NCBI RefSeq assembly: GCF_900182565.1
Contig: NZ_FXTI01000004.1
Location: forward strand, 223,542 to 287,541
Length of the DNA: 64,000 bases
Direction: 5' to 3'
Source: Melghirimyces algeriensis
GTDB lineage: Bacteria > Bacillota > Bacilli > Thermoactinomycetales > DSM-45169
Shown: in pieces, positions 8,443 through 18,700 of the stretch
Layout of the letters: the number at the start of each line of letters is the position of its first letter
How positions within the stretch are numbered: position 1 is the first letter of the stretch
Made by a program: the position numbers and the translations under genes
Notes under the pieces: generated by a model
The model's database searches: none
The model's input: only the letters and a program-made list of their open reading frames with translations
Told to the model about the DNA's origin: nothing

Positions 8443-9661
8443 AGGAAATACAACAGGTACAGGAATGCTGGCCATTTGCAAGGCGGAAAAACTCGGTTAT
8501 CAGTCGGTGTTCTTGACACAAAATGCGAATCGTTATGATGGGCTCAATGAGTCAGGGTGTCACACGATCATAACGGACACCGATTCAATAGAAGATCTGA
8601 AGCAATGCATATTACAAGAGAATGTGGAAGAAATCGCCGGAATATTGACGACCAGTGACTTTTATCTGGAAACGGTGGCCAAATTGGTACAGGCATTTGG
8701 GCTCACTGGAAACACTCCACAGGCCATCCGCTTATGTCGAAACAAGGCGTTGTACCGGGAAACGCTTAGCTCTGAAGGAGTGCGACAACCGGGATTTACT
8801 GTGGTTCAGTCAGTGGAGGAGCTTCAGGACATTCGCAAGTCGGTTTTCCTTCCTTGTTTAGTGAAACCGGCGGATGGCAGTGGATCAAACAATGTTCGTC
8901 TCTGTTTCAATTGGGAAGAAGTAGAGCAAATGACCATGGAGATCCTTGCCAAAAAGCATAATGCGCGAGGACAGAAAACATTACAGACCGTATTGTTGGA
9001 AGAGTATATTGAAGGTCCGGAATATAGTGTGGAGATGTTTTCCTGGGAAGGAAAATCAATCTGTGTCGGGATTACAGAAAAACATGTAACGGGATTTCCA
9101 CACTTTGTAGAGTCAAGACATGTTTTTCCGTCTGTACTTCCGGCTGAAGTGAAGCAGGAAATCATGCAGACGGTGAAACGTACGCTTGAGGCAGTTGATT
9201 TTCAGTTTGGGGCATCGCATTCAGAAGTGAAATGGACGCCGGACGGATGCGTCATGATTGAAACGAATGCCCGGCTTGCAGGAGGAATGATCCCGGAATT
9301 GATCCGTCATTCAACCGGAATGGATTTACTCGATTGGCAGATACGCTGTGCCGCAGGAGTGCCCCCCGAAAGCAACCAATTCGAGCAAAACAGGTACTCC
9401 GGTATTCAGTTTCTTATGGCACAAGAAGAAGGGCGACTATCCTCCGTGGACAATTTGGAAAGCCTCTTGAAGCTTGAGGGCGTGCAGGAAGTTGTGATCA
9501 AAGCACAGGTTGGACAGGCTGTTCAGCCGCCGAAAAGCTTTTCTGACCGTCTGGGATATATCATTGTTAGTGGAACGTCCTATGATGAGGTGACGGAACG
9601 GTTAGACCAGATCTCCGACATATTATCCACCAAGACATTGGTTATGGAACCGGGAGTGTGA
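8417..9661 (+). CDS. ATP-grasp carboxylate-amine ligase
   Basis: Protein of 414 residues with the ATP-grasp fold, resembling the carbamoyl-phosphate-synthase-like L-amino acid ligases. Visible features are the nucleotide-binding lysine segment PCLVKPADGSGSNNV, the LLEEYIEGPEYSVEMF strand, and the metal-binding MIETNARLAGGMIPEL. Such enzymes activate a carboxylate as acyl-phosphate and join it to an amine. In this operon it could make a dipeptide precursor, modify the diamino acid, or feed the synthase module that has lost its adenylation domain; none of these is shown by the sequence. ATG 8417 has GGGAG at 8403-8407. It overlaps both neighbours, so it is clearly part of the operon. Confidence 0.85.
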   Translation: MKKKLLFVEGNTTGTGMLAICKAEKLGYQSVFLTQNANRYDGLNESGCHTIITDTDSIEDLKQCILQENVEEIAGILTTSDFYLETVAKLVQAFGLTGNTPQAIRLCRNKALYRETLSSEGVRQPGFTVVQSVEELQDIRKSVFLPCLVKPADGSGSNNVRLCFNWEEVEQMTMEILAKKHNARGQKTLQTVLLEEYIEGPEYSVEMFSWEGKSICVGITEKHVTGFPHFVESRHVFPSVLPAEVKQEIMQTVKRTLEAVDFQFGASHSEVKWTPDGCVMIETNARLAGGMIPELIRHSTGMDLLDWQIRCAAGVPPESNQFEQNRYSGIQFLMAQEEGRLSSVDNLESLLKLEGVQEVVIKAQVGQAVQPPKSFSDRLGYIIVSGTSYDEVTERLDQISDILSTKTLVMEPGV

Positions 9662-10701
9662 ATCGTGTGATTGAACTGAGAAGCGATACGTTTACATTGC
9701 CAACAGACAAGATGATGGAGTCTATCCAAGCAGTGGAGCTGGGTGACAATGTTTATGATGAGGACCCGATGACGCAACGATTAGAAGAAGAGGTTGCCCG
9801 AAAGCTGGGCAAAGAGGCAGCGATTTTAATGCCAAGCGGAACCATGGCCAACCTTGCATCGATACTGGCGCATTGTCCACGTGGATCAAAAGTGATTGTA
9901 GGTGATGAATCCGATATCTATATATATGAAGCCGCTGGCGCGTCTGTATGTGGTGGGATTATGTATGAACCGGTTCCGACGCAGTTGGATGGACGATTGG
10001 CAATATCCGATATGGAAAAGGCGTTTCCGATCGAGCCGGAAGATCCGCAGTTTGCCCTGCCTTCATTGATCTGTATCGAAAATACACACAATCGGATGGG
10101 TGGGCGCGTATTACCTCTTTCCTATCTGCAAGAGGTGCGGACGTTTGCTGAAATGAAGGGTGTGTCCGTACATATGGACGGGGCCCGTCTGTTTCACGCT
10201 TCGGTGGCATTGGGGATTGAGGCGTCAGAGATTGTAAGCTATGCCGATTCCGTTCAGTTTTGTTTGTCCAAAGGATTGTCAGCACCGATCGGTTCAATTG
10301 TTGCTGGAACAAAAGAATTTGTCCAAAAGGTTTATCGATTGCGTAAAATGCTTGGCGGGGGGATGCGGCAGACTGGGATTATTGCTGCACCGGGGTTGGT
10401 TGCTATCCAACATATGATTGATCGTTTAAACGATGATCATGCCAATGCATTGCGGTTAGCAAAAGGACTTTCAGAGATCCCAGGCATTGACATTCGTGTG
10501 GAAGATGTGGAGACCAATATTGTTTTTTTCCGAATCGATCATCCAAGGCATACGTGGCAAACATTTGTGCAAGCTGCCCGTGAACACGGTCTCCATATCG
10601 GGGAATTAGGGCATGGACGGATTCGGGCTGTGACGCATTCCGGTGTGCAGACGGCTGATATTGATCAGGCTTTGCTGATTATACGTAAGTTGATGTCCTG
10701 A
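9658..10701 (+). CDS. Low-specificity threonine aldolase-family PLP enzyme
   Basis: Fold-type I PLP enzyme of 347 residues. The N-terminus IELRSDTFTLPT is the hallmark of threonine aldolases; the PLP lysine is in FCLSKGLSAPIGS, and VHMDGARLFHA carries the PLP-contacting Asp. It interconverts threonine with glycine and acetaldehyde, or other beta-hydroxy amino acids with glycine and an aldehyde. In this operon it could provide glycine for the predicted glycine module, or threonine as precursor of the diamino acid (inference). GTG 9658 overlaps the previous stop by 4 bases; GTG 9667 would give the more typical N-terminus MIELRSD and has better ribosome-site spacing. Confidence 0.85.
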   Translation: MNRVIELRSDTFTLPTDKMMESIQAVELGDNVYDEDPMTQRLEEEVARKLGKEAAILMPSGTMANLASILAHCPRGSKVIVGDESDIYIYEAAGASVCGGIMYEPVPTQLDGRLAISDMEKAFPIEPEDPQFALPSLICIENTHNRMGGRVLPLSYLQEVRTFAEMKGVSVHMDGARLFHASVALGIEASEIVSYADSVQFCLSKGLSAPIGSIVAGTKEFVQKVYRLRKMLGGGMRQTGIIAAPGLVAIQHMIDRLNDDHANALRLAKGLSEIPGIDIRVEDVETNIVFFRIDHPRHTWQTFVQAAREHGLHIGELGHGRIRAVTHSGVQTADIDQALLIIRKLMS

Positions 10702-10737
10702 AGAATGAGATCAAGTGATTAAAGTGAGGAATACGGG

Positions 10738-11448
10738 GTGGGGAAGATCAAGCTGTTTTGTTTACCTTATGCCGGTGGGTCAGCCACAATCTATCGCAAA
10801 TGGAAGGATCATTTGCATCCCCAAATCGAGTGTGTGCCTATTGAGTTGGCGGGAAGAGGGCTGCGATTTTCTGAACCCTTGTATACTTCCTGGCATCAGG
10901 CGATTGAAGATCTGTTTGATCGGGTGAAGCCGTATCTGGATGGCTCTCCGGTAGCTCTTTTTGGATACAGTATGGGCAGTATGCTTGCATTTGAACTGGC
11001 GCATAAGGTAAAGGACTGGACAGGACGAGATCCTCAACACGTCTTTTTGGCGGCAAGATCGGCGCCGGATCGGCAAAGGAAAAGGAGGAGCATTCATCAT
11101 TTACCGGACGCGGAGTTTTTGGATGAGGTGATGAAAATGGGGGGGACACCGGATGAAATCAAAAAACACAAGGATTTGTTACATTTGTTTCTTCCCATTT
11201 TACGAGCTGATTTCACAATCATTGAGACCTATGAATGTTTTCCGAAGGAAACAAAATTAAATTGCAACTTCACTGTTTTGGGTGGAGCGAAAGACAATAT
11301 TCATAATGAAGATTTGATGGCATGGAATGCTTATACGGATGGTCATACATCCTTGTATCAACTTGATGGAGATCATTTCTTTATTCATCACAATATGGAT
11401 CAGATGATCCATCTCATCCATCAAAAAATATTAAAAAGGAGGGCGTGA
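10738..11448 (+). CDS. Type II (editing) thioesterase
   Basis: Alpha/beta hydrolase of 236 residues of the GrsT/SrfAD type. The nucleophile elbow is GYSMGS (Ser near residue 80), the N-terminal FCLPYAGGSATIYRKW is the family signature, and the catalytic His is in DGDHFFIH. These enzymes remove wrong or stalled groups from carrier proteins of non-ribosomal peptide and polyketide synthases. Start GTG 10738 has GTGAGG eight bases upstream. It ends directly at the start of the malonyl transacylase gene, so both are co-translated. It is separate from the chain-releasing thioesterase at the end of synthase 2. Confidence 0.92.
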   Translation: MGKIKLFCLPYAGGSATIYRKWKDHLHPQIECVPIELAGRGLRFSEPLYTSWHQAIEDLFDRVKPYLDGSPVALFGYSMGSMLAFELAHKVKDWTGRDPQHVFLAARSAPDRQRKRRSIHHLPDAEFLDEVMKMGGTPDEIKKHKDLLHLFLPILRADFTIIETYECFPKETKLNCNFTVLGGAKDNIHNEDLMAWNAYTDGHTSLYQLDGDHFFIHHNMDQMIHLIHQKILKRRA

Positions 11449-12711
11449 ATGAATTTCGCTTTATTGTTTCCTGGGCAAGGAAGCCAGTATGCCGGTATGG
11501 GAAAAAGTCTCTGTCAGGATTTCGCTTCGGCTGATCTTGTGTTTGAAGAAGCAAGCGATATCCTGAAAATGGATATGAAAAAACGATGCTTCAATGATCC
11601 CCATGAATTGTCAAAAACTGTCCATGCACAACCTGCTATTTTAACGGTCAGTGTGGCCGCTTTTCGAGTGTTTATGCAGGAAGTGGCGCTTAAGCCGAAA
11701 GTTGCAGCAGGACATAGCTTAGGTGAATACTCTGCGCTTGTATGCAACGGAACATTATCGTTTTCTGATGCCTTAAGAATCGTCAAGCGGCGCGGGGAGT
11801 TGATGCAACAGGCAAAAGGGGTGATGATTTCTGTTTTTCATAACAATTTCAGATGGATGGAGCAAATCTGTGATGAGATGCTTCAGCAAGGATATTTGAT
11901 TTCCATTGCCTGTTACAACACAAACAGACAGACCGTTATTTCCGGCGAAAGTCAAGCGATCACTTCCATCACCCGAAAGTTGGATGGTTGGAGGATCAAA
12001 TACCGTTTTTTAAATGTTTCTGCCGCCTTTCACAGTCCGCTTATGCAACAGGCGGCCAATCAATTGGCGTTGGAATTTGAGGATTACCAATTTTGTCAAT
12101 GGTCCTGGCCCGTGATCTCCAATGTGGATGCACTCCCTTATATCAAGAAGGATGAGATTAAAGGGGCACTGACATTACAGATGACGCATCCTGTTCGTTG
12201 GCTGGACACCATGGCGTATATCAAAGGGTTAGGGGTGGAGATGGCTGTTGAACTCGGCCCCAAAACCGTATTGCGTCATTTCATGAACGAGTTTGACAGT
12301 CAGATGGATGCGGTTGCCTTGGGTACAAGCACGGATCTAAACAAAGTGATATCGGTTATTTCTGAGCGGGATAAACAAACCTCTTCGGGTGACCCGTCCC
12401 CCCAACAGATGAATCTGTTCCTTGCAAAATGTTACACGGCAGCCATCAGTATGCCAAACCGAAATGAAGATGACATGGAATACCAGCGGAGTACCAGCGA
12501 GGTTTACAGGAAGCTTAAGCATTTGCAACAAGGGATGGATCATTCTTCACCCACACTTCAACATTTGCAACAGGCGGTGGATCTGTTGTGTACAGTATGG
12601 AAAGCCAAAAAAACTCCCGGTGAGGTTCAGCGAGAGCGTTTACAATCGCTATTTCAAGAGAGCGGAATGAAGGATCTATTGAGAAGTCAGAAAATCACAA
12701 CCATTGAATAA
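11449..12711 (+). CDS. Malonyl-CoA transacylase acting in trans (FenF-like)
   Basis: Acyltransferase of 420 residues. FabD motifs are visible: LFPGQGSQYAGMG at the N-terminus, GHSLGEYSAL with the catalytic Ser, and AAFHSPLM with the catalytic His. About 110 residues of extra C-terminal sequence resemble the length of FenF (about 400 residues) from the mycosubtilin cluster. It should load malonyl groups onto the second acyl carrier of synthase 1, whose ketosynthase has no acyltransferase of its own. The ATG follows the previous stop without a gap and has AGGAGGG upstream. The start of synthase 1 is 19 bases after its stop, the same order as fenF-mycA. Confidence 0.9.
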   Translation: MNFALLFPGQGSQYAGMGKSLCQDFASADLVFEEASDILKMDMKKRCFNDPHELSKTVHAQPAILTVSVAAFRVFMQEVALKPKVAAGHSLGEYSALVCNGTLSFSDALRIVKRRGELMQQAKGVMISVFHNNFRWMEQICDEMLQQGYLISIACYNTNRQTVISGESQAITSITRKLDGWRIKYRFLNVSAAFHSPLMQQAANQLALEFEDYQFCQWSWPVISNVDALPYIKKDEIKGALTLQMTHPVRWLDTMAYIKGLGVEMAVELGPKTVLRHFMNEFDSQMDAVALGTSTDLNKVISVISERDKQTSSGDPSPQQMNLFLAKCYTAAISMPNRNEDDMEYQRSTSEVYRKLKHLQQGMDHSSPTLQHLQQAVDLLCTVWKAKKTPGEVQRERLQSLFQESGMKDLLRSQKITTIE

Positions 12712-12730
12712 ATAGATGGAGGCTGTTTCC

Positions 12731-15700
12731 ATGCAATCACCTTTAACATTGGTCGATGTGATCACGGCTTTAAAAGAAGAAGAAAATCGTGGCATCACCT
12801 TTATTTCCAGCGATAAGGAAGAAAAGTTTGTCTCCTATCAACAACTGTATAACCGTGCCCGGTCTATTTTGGGATATATGCAAAGTATGGGAATCAAAGC
12901 GGGGGACGAACTTATTCTTCAGATTCGAGACAATGACCTGTATTCGTTTACCGCAACGTTTTGGGGCTGTATTCTGGGTGGAATCATCGCGGTTCCGGTA
13001 ACGGTAGGGAGTAACAATGAACAGCGCAAAAAGCTGTTTAAAATCTGGAAAACGTTGAACAACCCCTATGTGATGACCACTGATTCAGCGATTCAACGGT
13101 TGTTTCAACATACAAAAGATCCTCAGGATCTCCACTGTGTCCAACAAATGAACAAACGTTCCCTTTTGCTGGAGGATATAAACGGTGACCGGCAGAAAGG
13201 AACGGTTTACGATGCATCTCCGCAAGAACTTGCATTTATTCAGTTTTCTTCAGGGTCGACGGGATCTCCCAAAGGGGTCATGCTCACCCATGAAAATTTG
13301 ATCACCAATACACGTGCTATAAAAAATCGACTTGAGATTCAGCCAAAAGATGCTTTCCTTTCCTGGATGCCATTAACCCATGATATGGGGATTATTACGT
13401 TTCATCTTACACCAGTGCTTGCAGGTGTACAACACTATTTGATGCCTACATCGCTGTTTATTCGGCGTCCATCGTTGTGGATGAAAAAAACAAATGATCA
13501 TCGAGCAACGATCCTTGGTTCTCCCAATTTCGGCTATAAATATTTTCTCTCAAAACTTAAACCGAACGTTGCAAAGGGATGGGATCTGTCCCATGTCAAG
13601 GTGATCTTGAACGGAGCGGAGCCCATCTCCACGCAACTTTGCGACCAATTTTTAAACCGTTTGGGCCAGTATGGGTTAAAGCGAAATGTTATGCATATGG
13701 GATATGGTCTGGCTGAAGCTTCTGTGGCTGTATCCATTGGGAGATATGAATTTCGTCCCATTCATCTCCATCGCCATCAACTCAATGTCGGAGAGCCGAT
13801 CCATGAAGTGGAAGAGGGAGACAGAGATTGTCTTACATTTGTTGATGAAGGTTTGCCCGTGGACGATTGTTCTTTTCGGATTTGTGACGATCATAACCGT
13901 CCGTTACCGGAACGGGTGATCGGTCAGATCCAGATCAAGGGGAAAAATGTGACACAGGGATATTACAATAATCCTGAAGCGACGAAAAAAGCGATTACCC
14001 AGGATGGCTGGGTACGGACGGGTGATTTGGGGTTCGTTCAAAACGGACGGTTGATTATTACCGGCAGAAGAAAAGAAATTATCTTTATCAATGGACAAAA
14101 TGTTTATCCCCATGACATTGAAAGAATTGCTGAAGAAGTGCAAGGGGTTGAATTAGGGAAAGCAGCGGTTTGCGGAGTGCGTCATGCTGATACGCATGAG
14201 GAGAAGATTGTTGTTTTTGTCGTTTATAAAAATAAGCTGGAAACATTTGTTCATCTGGCTCAGGAGTTGCGCAAGCATATCAATGAACGAACGGGCTGGT
14301 TGATCAGCGATGTGATTCCCATTCGACAAATTCCAAAAACGACGAGTGGAAAAGTGCAACGTTTCAAATTGGCCTATGATTATGAGAATGGAGTCTATGA
14401 TGATATTTCGAAAGAGTTGAAAAAATGGGTGTCACAAGAAGCGAATGATTCCGCTCTCTCAAAGAACCAGATAGAAAAACGGTTGTTGGAAATATTCAGG
14501 GAACATTTGCAGTCTGGAGAAATCAGCGTACAGGATCGTTTTTTTCAGATCGGTATCAGTTCGATGAAGTTGGTAGAAATTGCAGAACGCATTGATGAGG
14601 AGCTTGGGGTTCATCTTGAGGTTGCTGATTTTTTTGCCAATCCGACGATTTCCAAGCTTGCGGATTTCATCGGAACCAGTCGGCATGGTCAAGAGTCGCA
14701 TTTGAACCGTCCAGCGAATAAGGCGCAAGATGGCAACACCCAACAAAGCGAAAAGGATATTGCCGTCATCGGTATTTCCCTGAAATTTCCCAAAGCAGAT
14801 GATATAGACAGTTTTTGGAGAAACGTCGCAACCGGAAGGGATTGTATCGGTCCTCTGAATGAAACAAGAAGAAAGGATGCTGAAGCGTACCTGAATGGTT
14901 TGGGAAGAAAGGGGGAATTTGTGGAGGGTGGCTATCTGGATGAGATTGATACATTTGACTATCCTTTCTTTAAACTGACACCCAAAGAAGCAAGTCTGAC
15001 AGATCCCAATCAACGACTGTTTTTACAAACTGCATGGAACGCAATTGAAAATGCTGGCTATGGTGGAGAGAAGTTGTCAGGGGATCAAGTAGGTGTTTAT
15101 GTAGGCTTTTCTAAAAGCGGATATGAATATGATCGTTTATTGTCCGAAGTGACTCCGGAATCGTTGCCCCAGTATGCAGTGGGAAACCTTTCCTCCATTA
15201 TTTCCAGTCGCATCAGTTATCTTCTGAATTTGAAGGGACCGGCCGTTACGGTTGATACCGCTTGTTCCTCCTCTCTGGTTGCGGTTCATATGGCATGCAA
15301 AAGCATGTTGAACGGCGATTGCAGGATGGCTCTTGCAGGTGGAGTCAATACCCTCCCTTTGCCTGTACGGGCGGGAATCGGAATGGAGTCGTCGGATAGC
15401 CGAGCACGAGCATTTGATGATCATGCTGACGGAACCGGATGGGGTGAGGGGGTGGCAGCCGTTCTGTTGAAACCCCTCAACCAAGCGATCCAGGATGGAG
15501 ATTATATTCATGCGGTTATCAAGGGAAGCGCCATCAATCAAGACGGTACCACTGTTGGCATCACAGCGCCCAATCCCCAAGCACAGAGTGAATTGATGGT
15601 TCAGGCGTGGGAGGATGCTGATATTCATCCGGAAACCATCACCTATATGGAAACGCATGGAACGGGAACACCATTGGGAGACCCTGTGGAAATTGATGGG

Positions 15701-18700
15701 ATTCAACGGGCATTTCGCACGTATACGTCCAAAAAACAATACTGTGCGATTGGCTCTGTCAAAGCCAACATTGGACATTTATACGAGGCGGCTGGAATTG
15801 CCGGATTGATTAAAGCAGTTTTGTGCTTACAACATCAAAAGATTCCCCAAATGACCCATTTTGAGAAACCGAACCGGAACATTCACTTTGAACAATCTCC
15901 GGTCTATGTCCCGACACAATTGACAGAATGGACAACGGACGGTGTGCCCCGAAGGTGCGGTGTCAGTTCATTCGGTTTCAGCGGGACAAACTGTCATATT
16001 GTGTTGGAAGAGTTTACAGAGAACGGTGAGGAGCATACCCAACCCTCTTCTGACGATTTAAACCTGTTTACCCTGTCCGGCAAAACCCGCGGTGCCTTAA
16101 AGAAGCTGGCACAGCGGTATGCAGACTTTGTGGTGAGGAAACCGAATGTATCTGTAAATGATCTGTGCTATACAACCAATACGGGTAGAGCGCACCATCA
16201 TCATCGACTGGCCATGATCGTAAAAAATCGAAACGAACTGAAAGAAAGACTGGCAGCATTTATCGAGAACGATGCTTCATATGACAACGTATTCAGCGGT
16301 GTGTGTTCACCCGATGGAAATATGGAGCAGACCGAAGCTGCTCAGACGCTCCAGATGAAATGGTTGGAAAAGAAAAAAATCACAGAAAATGACTTGTCTG
16401 CTTTGTGCCAGTTCTATATCAAAGGGGCCAACATCGATTGGGAACAGTTTTATGTTCATAAAACACCGCGAAAAAAATGCCCATTACCGGATTATCCATT
16501 TGAAAAATTGCGTTGTTGGGTAGATTTTCCCACCGATCAAACAGATAAAAATGTTGAGGAAACGGAACATAAGAGGAGGACAAACTTGGGAGAGAAAGAG
16601 GTATATTCGATTTCACCGGATATTCATTCATCCGTAAAAAGCATCATTCAACATGCGACAGGTCTAAAATCGGATGAAATAGGGACCTCGACTCATTTCC
16701 TGGAGCTGGGAATGGATTCCATTATGCTGAATCAGGTGAGGCAGGAGATTTTGAATGCTTTTCATATAGATATTCCTGTCAACCGGTTTTTTGAATCGAT
16801 CACCGATTTGCATAAATTGGTTCGCTTTATTGAAGAAAAAGTCCCTACCCAGGCGCTGAAAAAGATGCCTTCAGATACAGATACCCCCATGGAGCATACG
16901 GAACAGCCGGCACAGAAGCTGGATGACTCAATGGAAACAAAAATTTATGGTGACCGGTCATCGGTTGAACACATTATGGAGAATCAACTGCAGTTGCTGA
17001 ATCAGCAGCAACAAAATATGAATCAGATCTTCAGTCAACAATTGGAAGTGCTCAAAGGGCTGCAAACAGAAAGAGAAGTTGCCGCTGCCACTTCGCTTCA
17101 GGAGTTGCCCAAGCCGGTTCAACAAGAGGGACGAGTCAAAACGTCTTCCAAGCAAGTTACATCTTCGTCCAACCGGACCCGTCCCAACGATCCATCCAAT
17201 CCCTTTACTCCCTATCAACCCATTGTGGTTGGAGAAGAGGGAAATTTTACGGAAAAGCAAAAGGTGTTTTTGCATCGTTTTATTGAGAAGTATGTCAAAC
17301 GGACGCAAGGCTCCAAAACCTTTATCCAGGATAACCGGTTTGTCCATGCAAATAACCGAAATGCAGCCGGGTATCGTTCCTACTGGAAGGAAATCATATA
17401 CCCCATTGTTACGGAACGGGGTTTTGGTCCCTATATGTGGGATGTGGATGGAAACAAATATATTGATCTGACAATGGGATTTGGTGTCAATCTGTTCGGT
17501 CATAATCCAGAATGGATAACAGATAAATTACACAAACAGATCCATTCCAATACGCCGCCTTTGGGTCCAATGTCCAATACTGCAAGTAAAGTGGCTGAAT
17601 TGATCAGTGAGCTCACAGGGGTTGAACGCGTTGCGTTTTATAACTCCGGTACCGAAGCCGTGATGGTTGCGCTTCGTTTGGCCAGAGCGGTCACGGGACG
17701 CTCCAAAATTGCTTTGTTTGCCGGCTCCTATCATGGAACGTTTGATGGGGTGCTTGCCGTTTCAGATCCCAACTCGGAAAATGCACAAGCCCAACCGATG
17801 GCTCCAGGAGTTCCTTCCAGCATGATGGAGGACGTGATCGTTCTAAACTATAACCATCCACATTCCTTGGAACTGCTTCAAAAGCATGCGGATGAACTGG
17901 CCGCCGTTCTTGTTGAACCCGTCCAAAGCCGCAGGCCTGACTTGCAACCGGAAAACTTTTTGAAGCAAGTCAGGGAAATCACCCAACAATCCGGTACCGC
18001 TCTGATCTTCGATGAGATTATTACAGGGTTTCGCATTCACCTTCGAGGTGCTCAGGCCTGGTATGGGATTGAGGCAGATTTGGTGACCTATGGAAAAGTG
18101 ATCGGTGGAGGCATGCCAATCGGGGTGGTTGCAGGAAAATCTAAATTTATGGATGCTGTGGACGGAGGCATGTGGCAGTTTGGAGATGCATCTGAGCCCT
18201 CCAATGTAAGGAAGAAAACGTTTGTTGGGGGAACATTCTGTACCCATCCACTGGCAATGACGGCAGCGATGCAAGTGCTTCAGCATCTGAAATCAAAGGG
18301 AGTAGGTCTTCAATCAGAATTAAATCATCGAACGGCCAAAATGGTAGCAACACTTAACACATTCTTCAAAGAAAACAATGTACCCATGCAAGTGGTTCAT
18401 TGCGGTTCATTGTTCCGATTTGTTTCCTTTGGAGATATTGAACTGTTTTTCTATCTCTTGATTCATAAAGGGATCTATATCTGGGAGGGACGCAACTGCT
18501 TTTTGTCAACGGCTCACTCCGATGAGGATATTGACCGGATCATTCAGGCGGTGAAAGAAAGTATCCATGAATTGAGAGAAGGTGGATTTCTGCCGGAACC
18601 GCCACAGCCACCGGATGGAGATGGAGATGGCAGAAGCGATGATACACCCAGCACTCCTGTAACCCTACCGTTAACAGAGGAACAGAAACAGATCTGGTTT

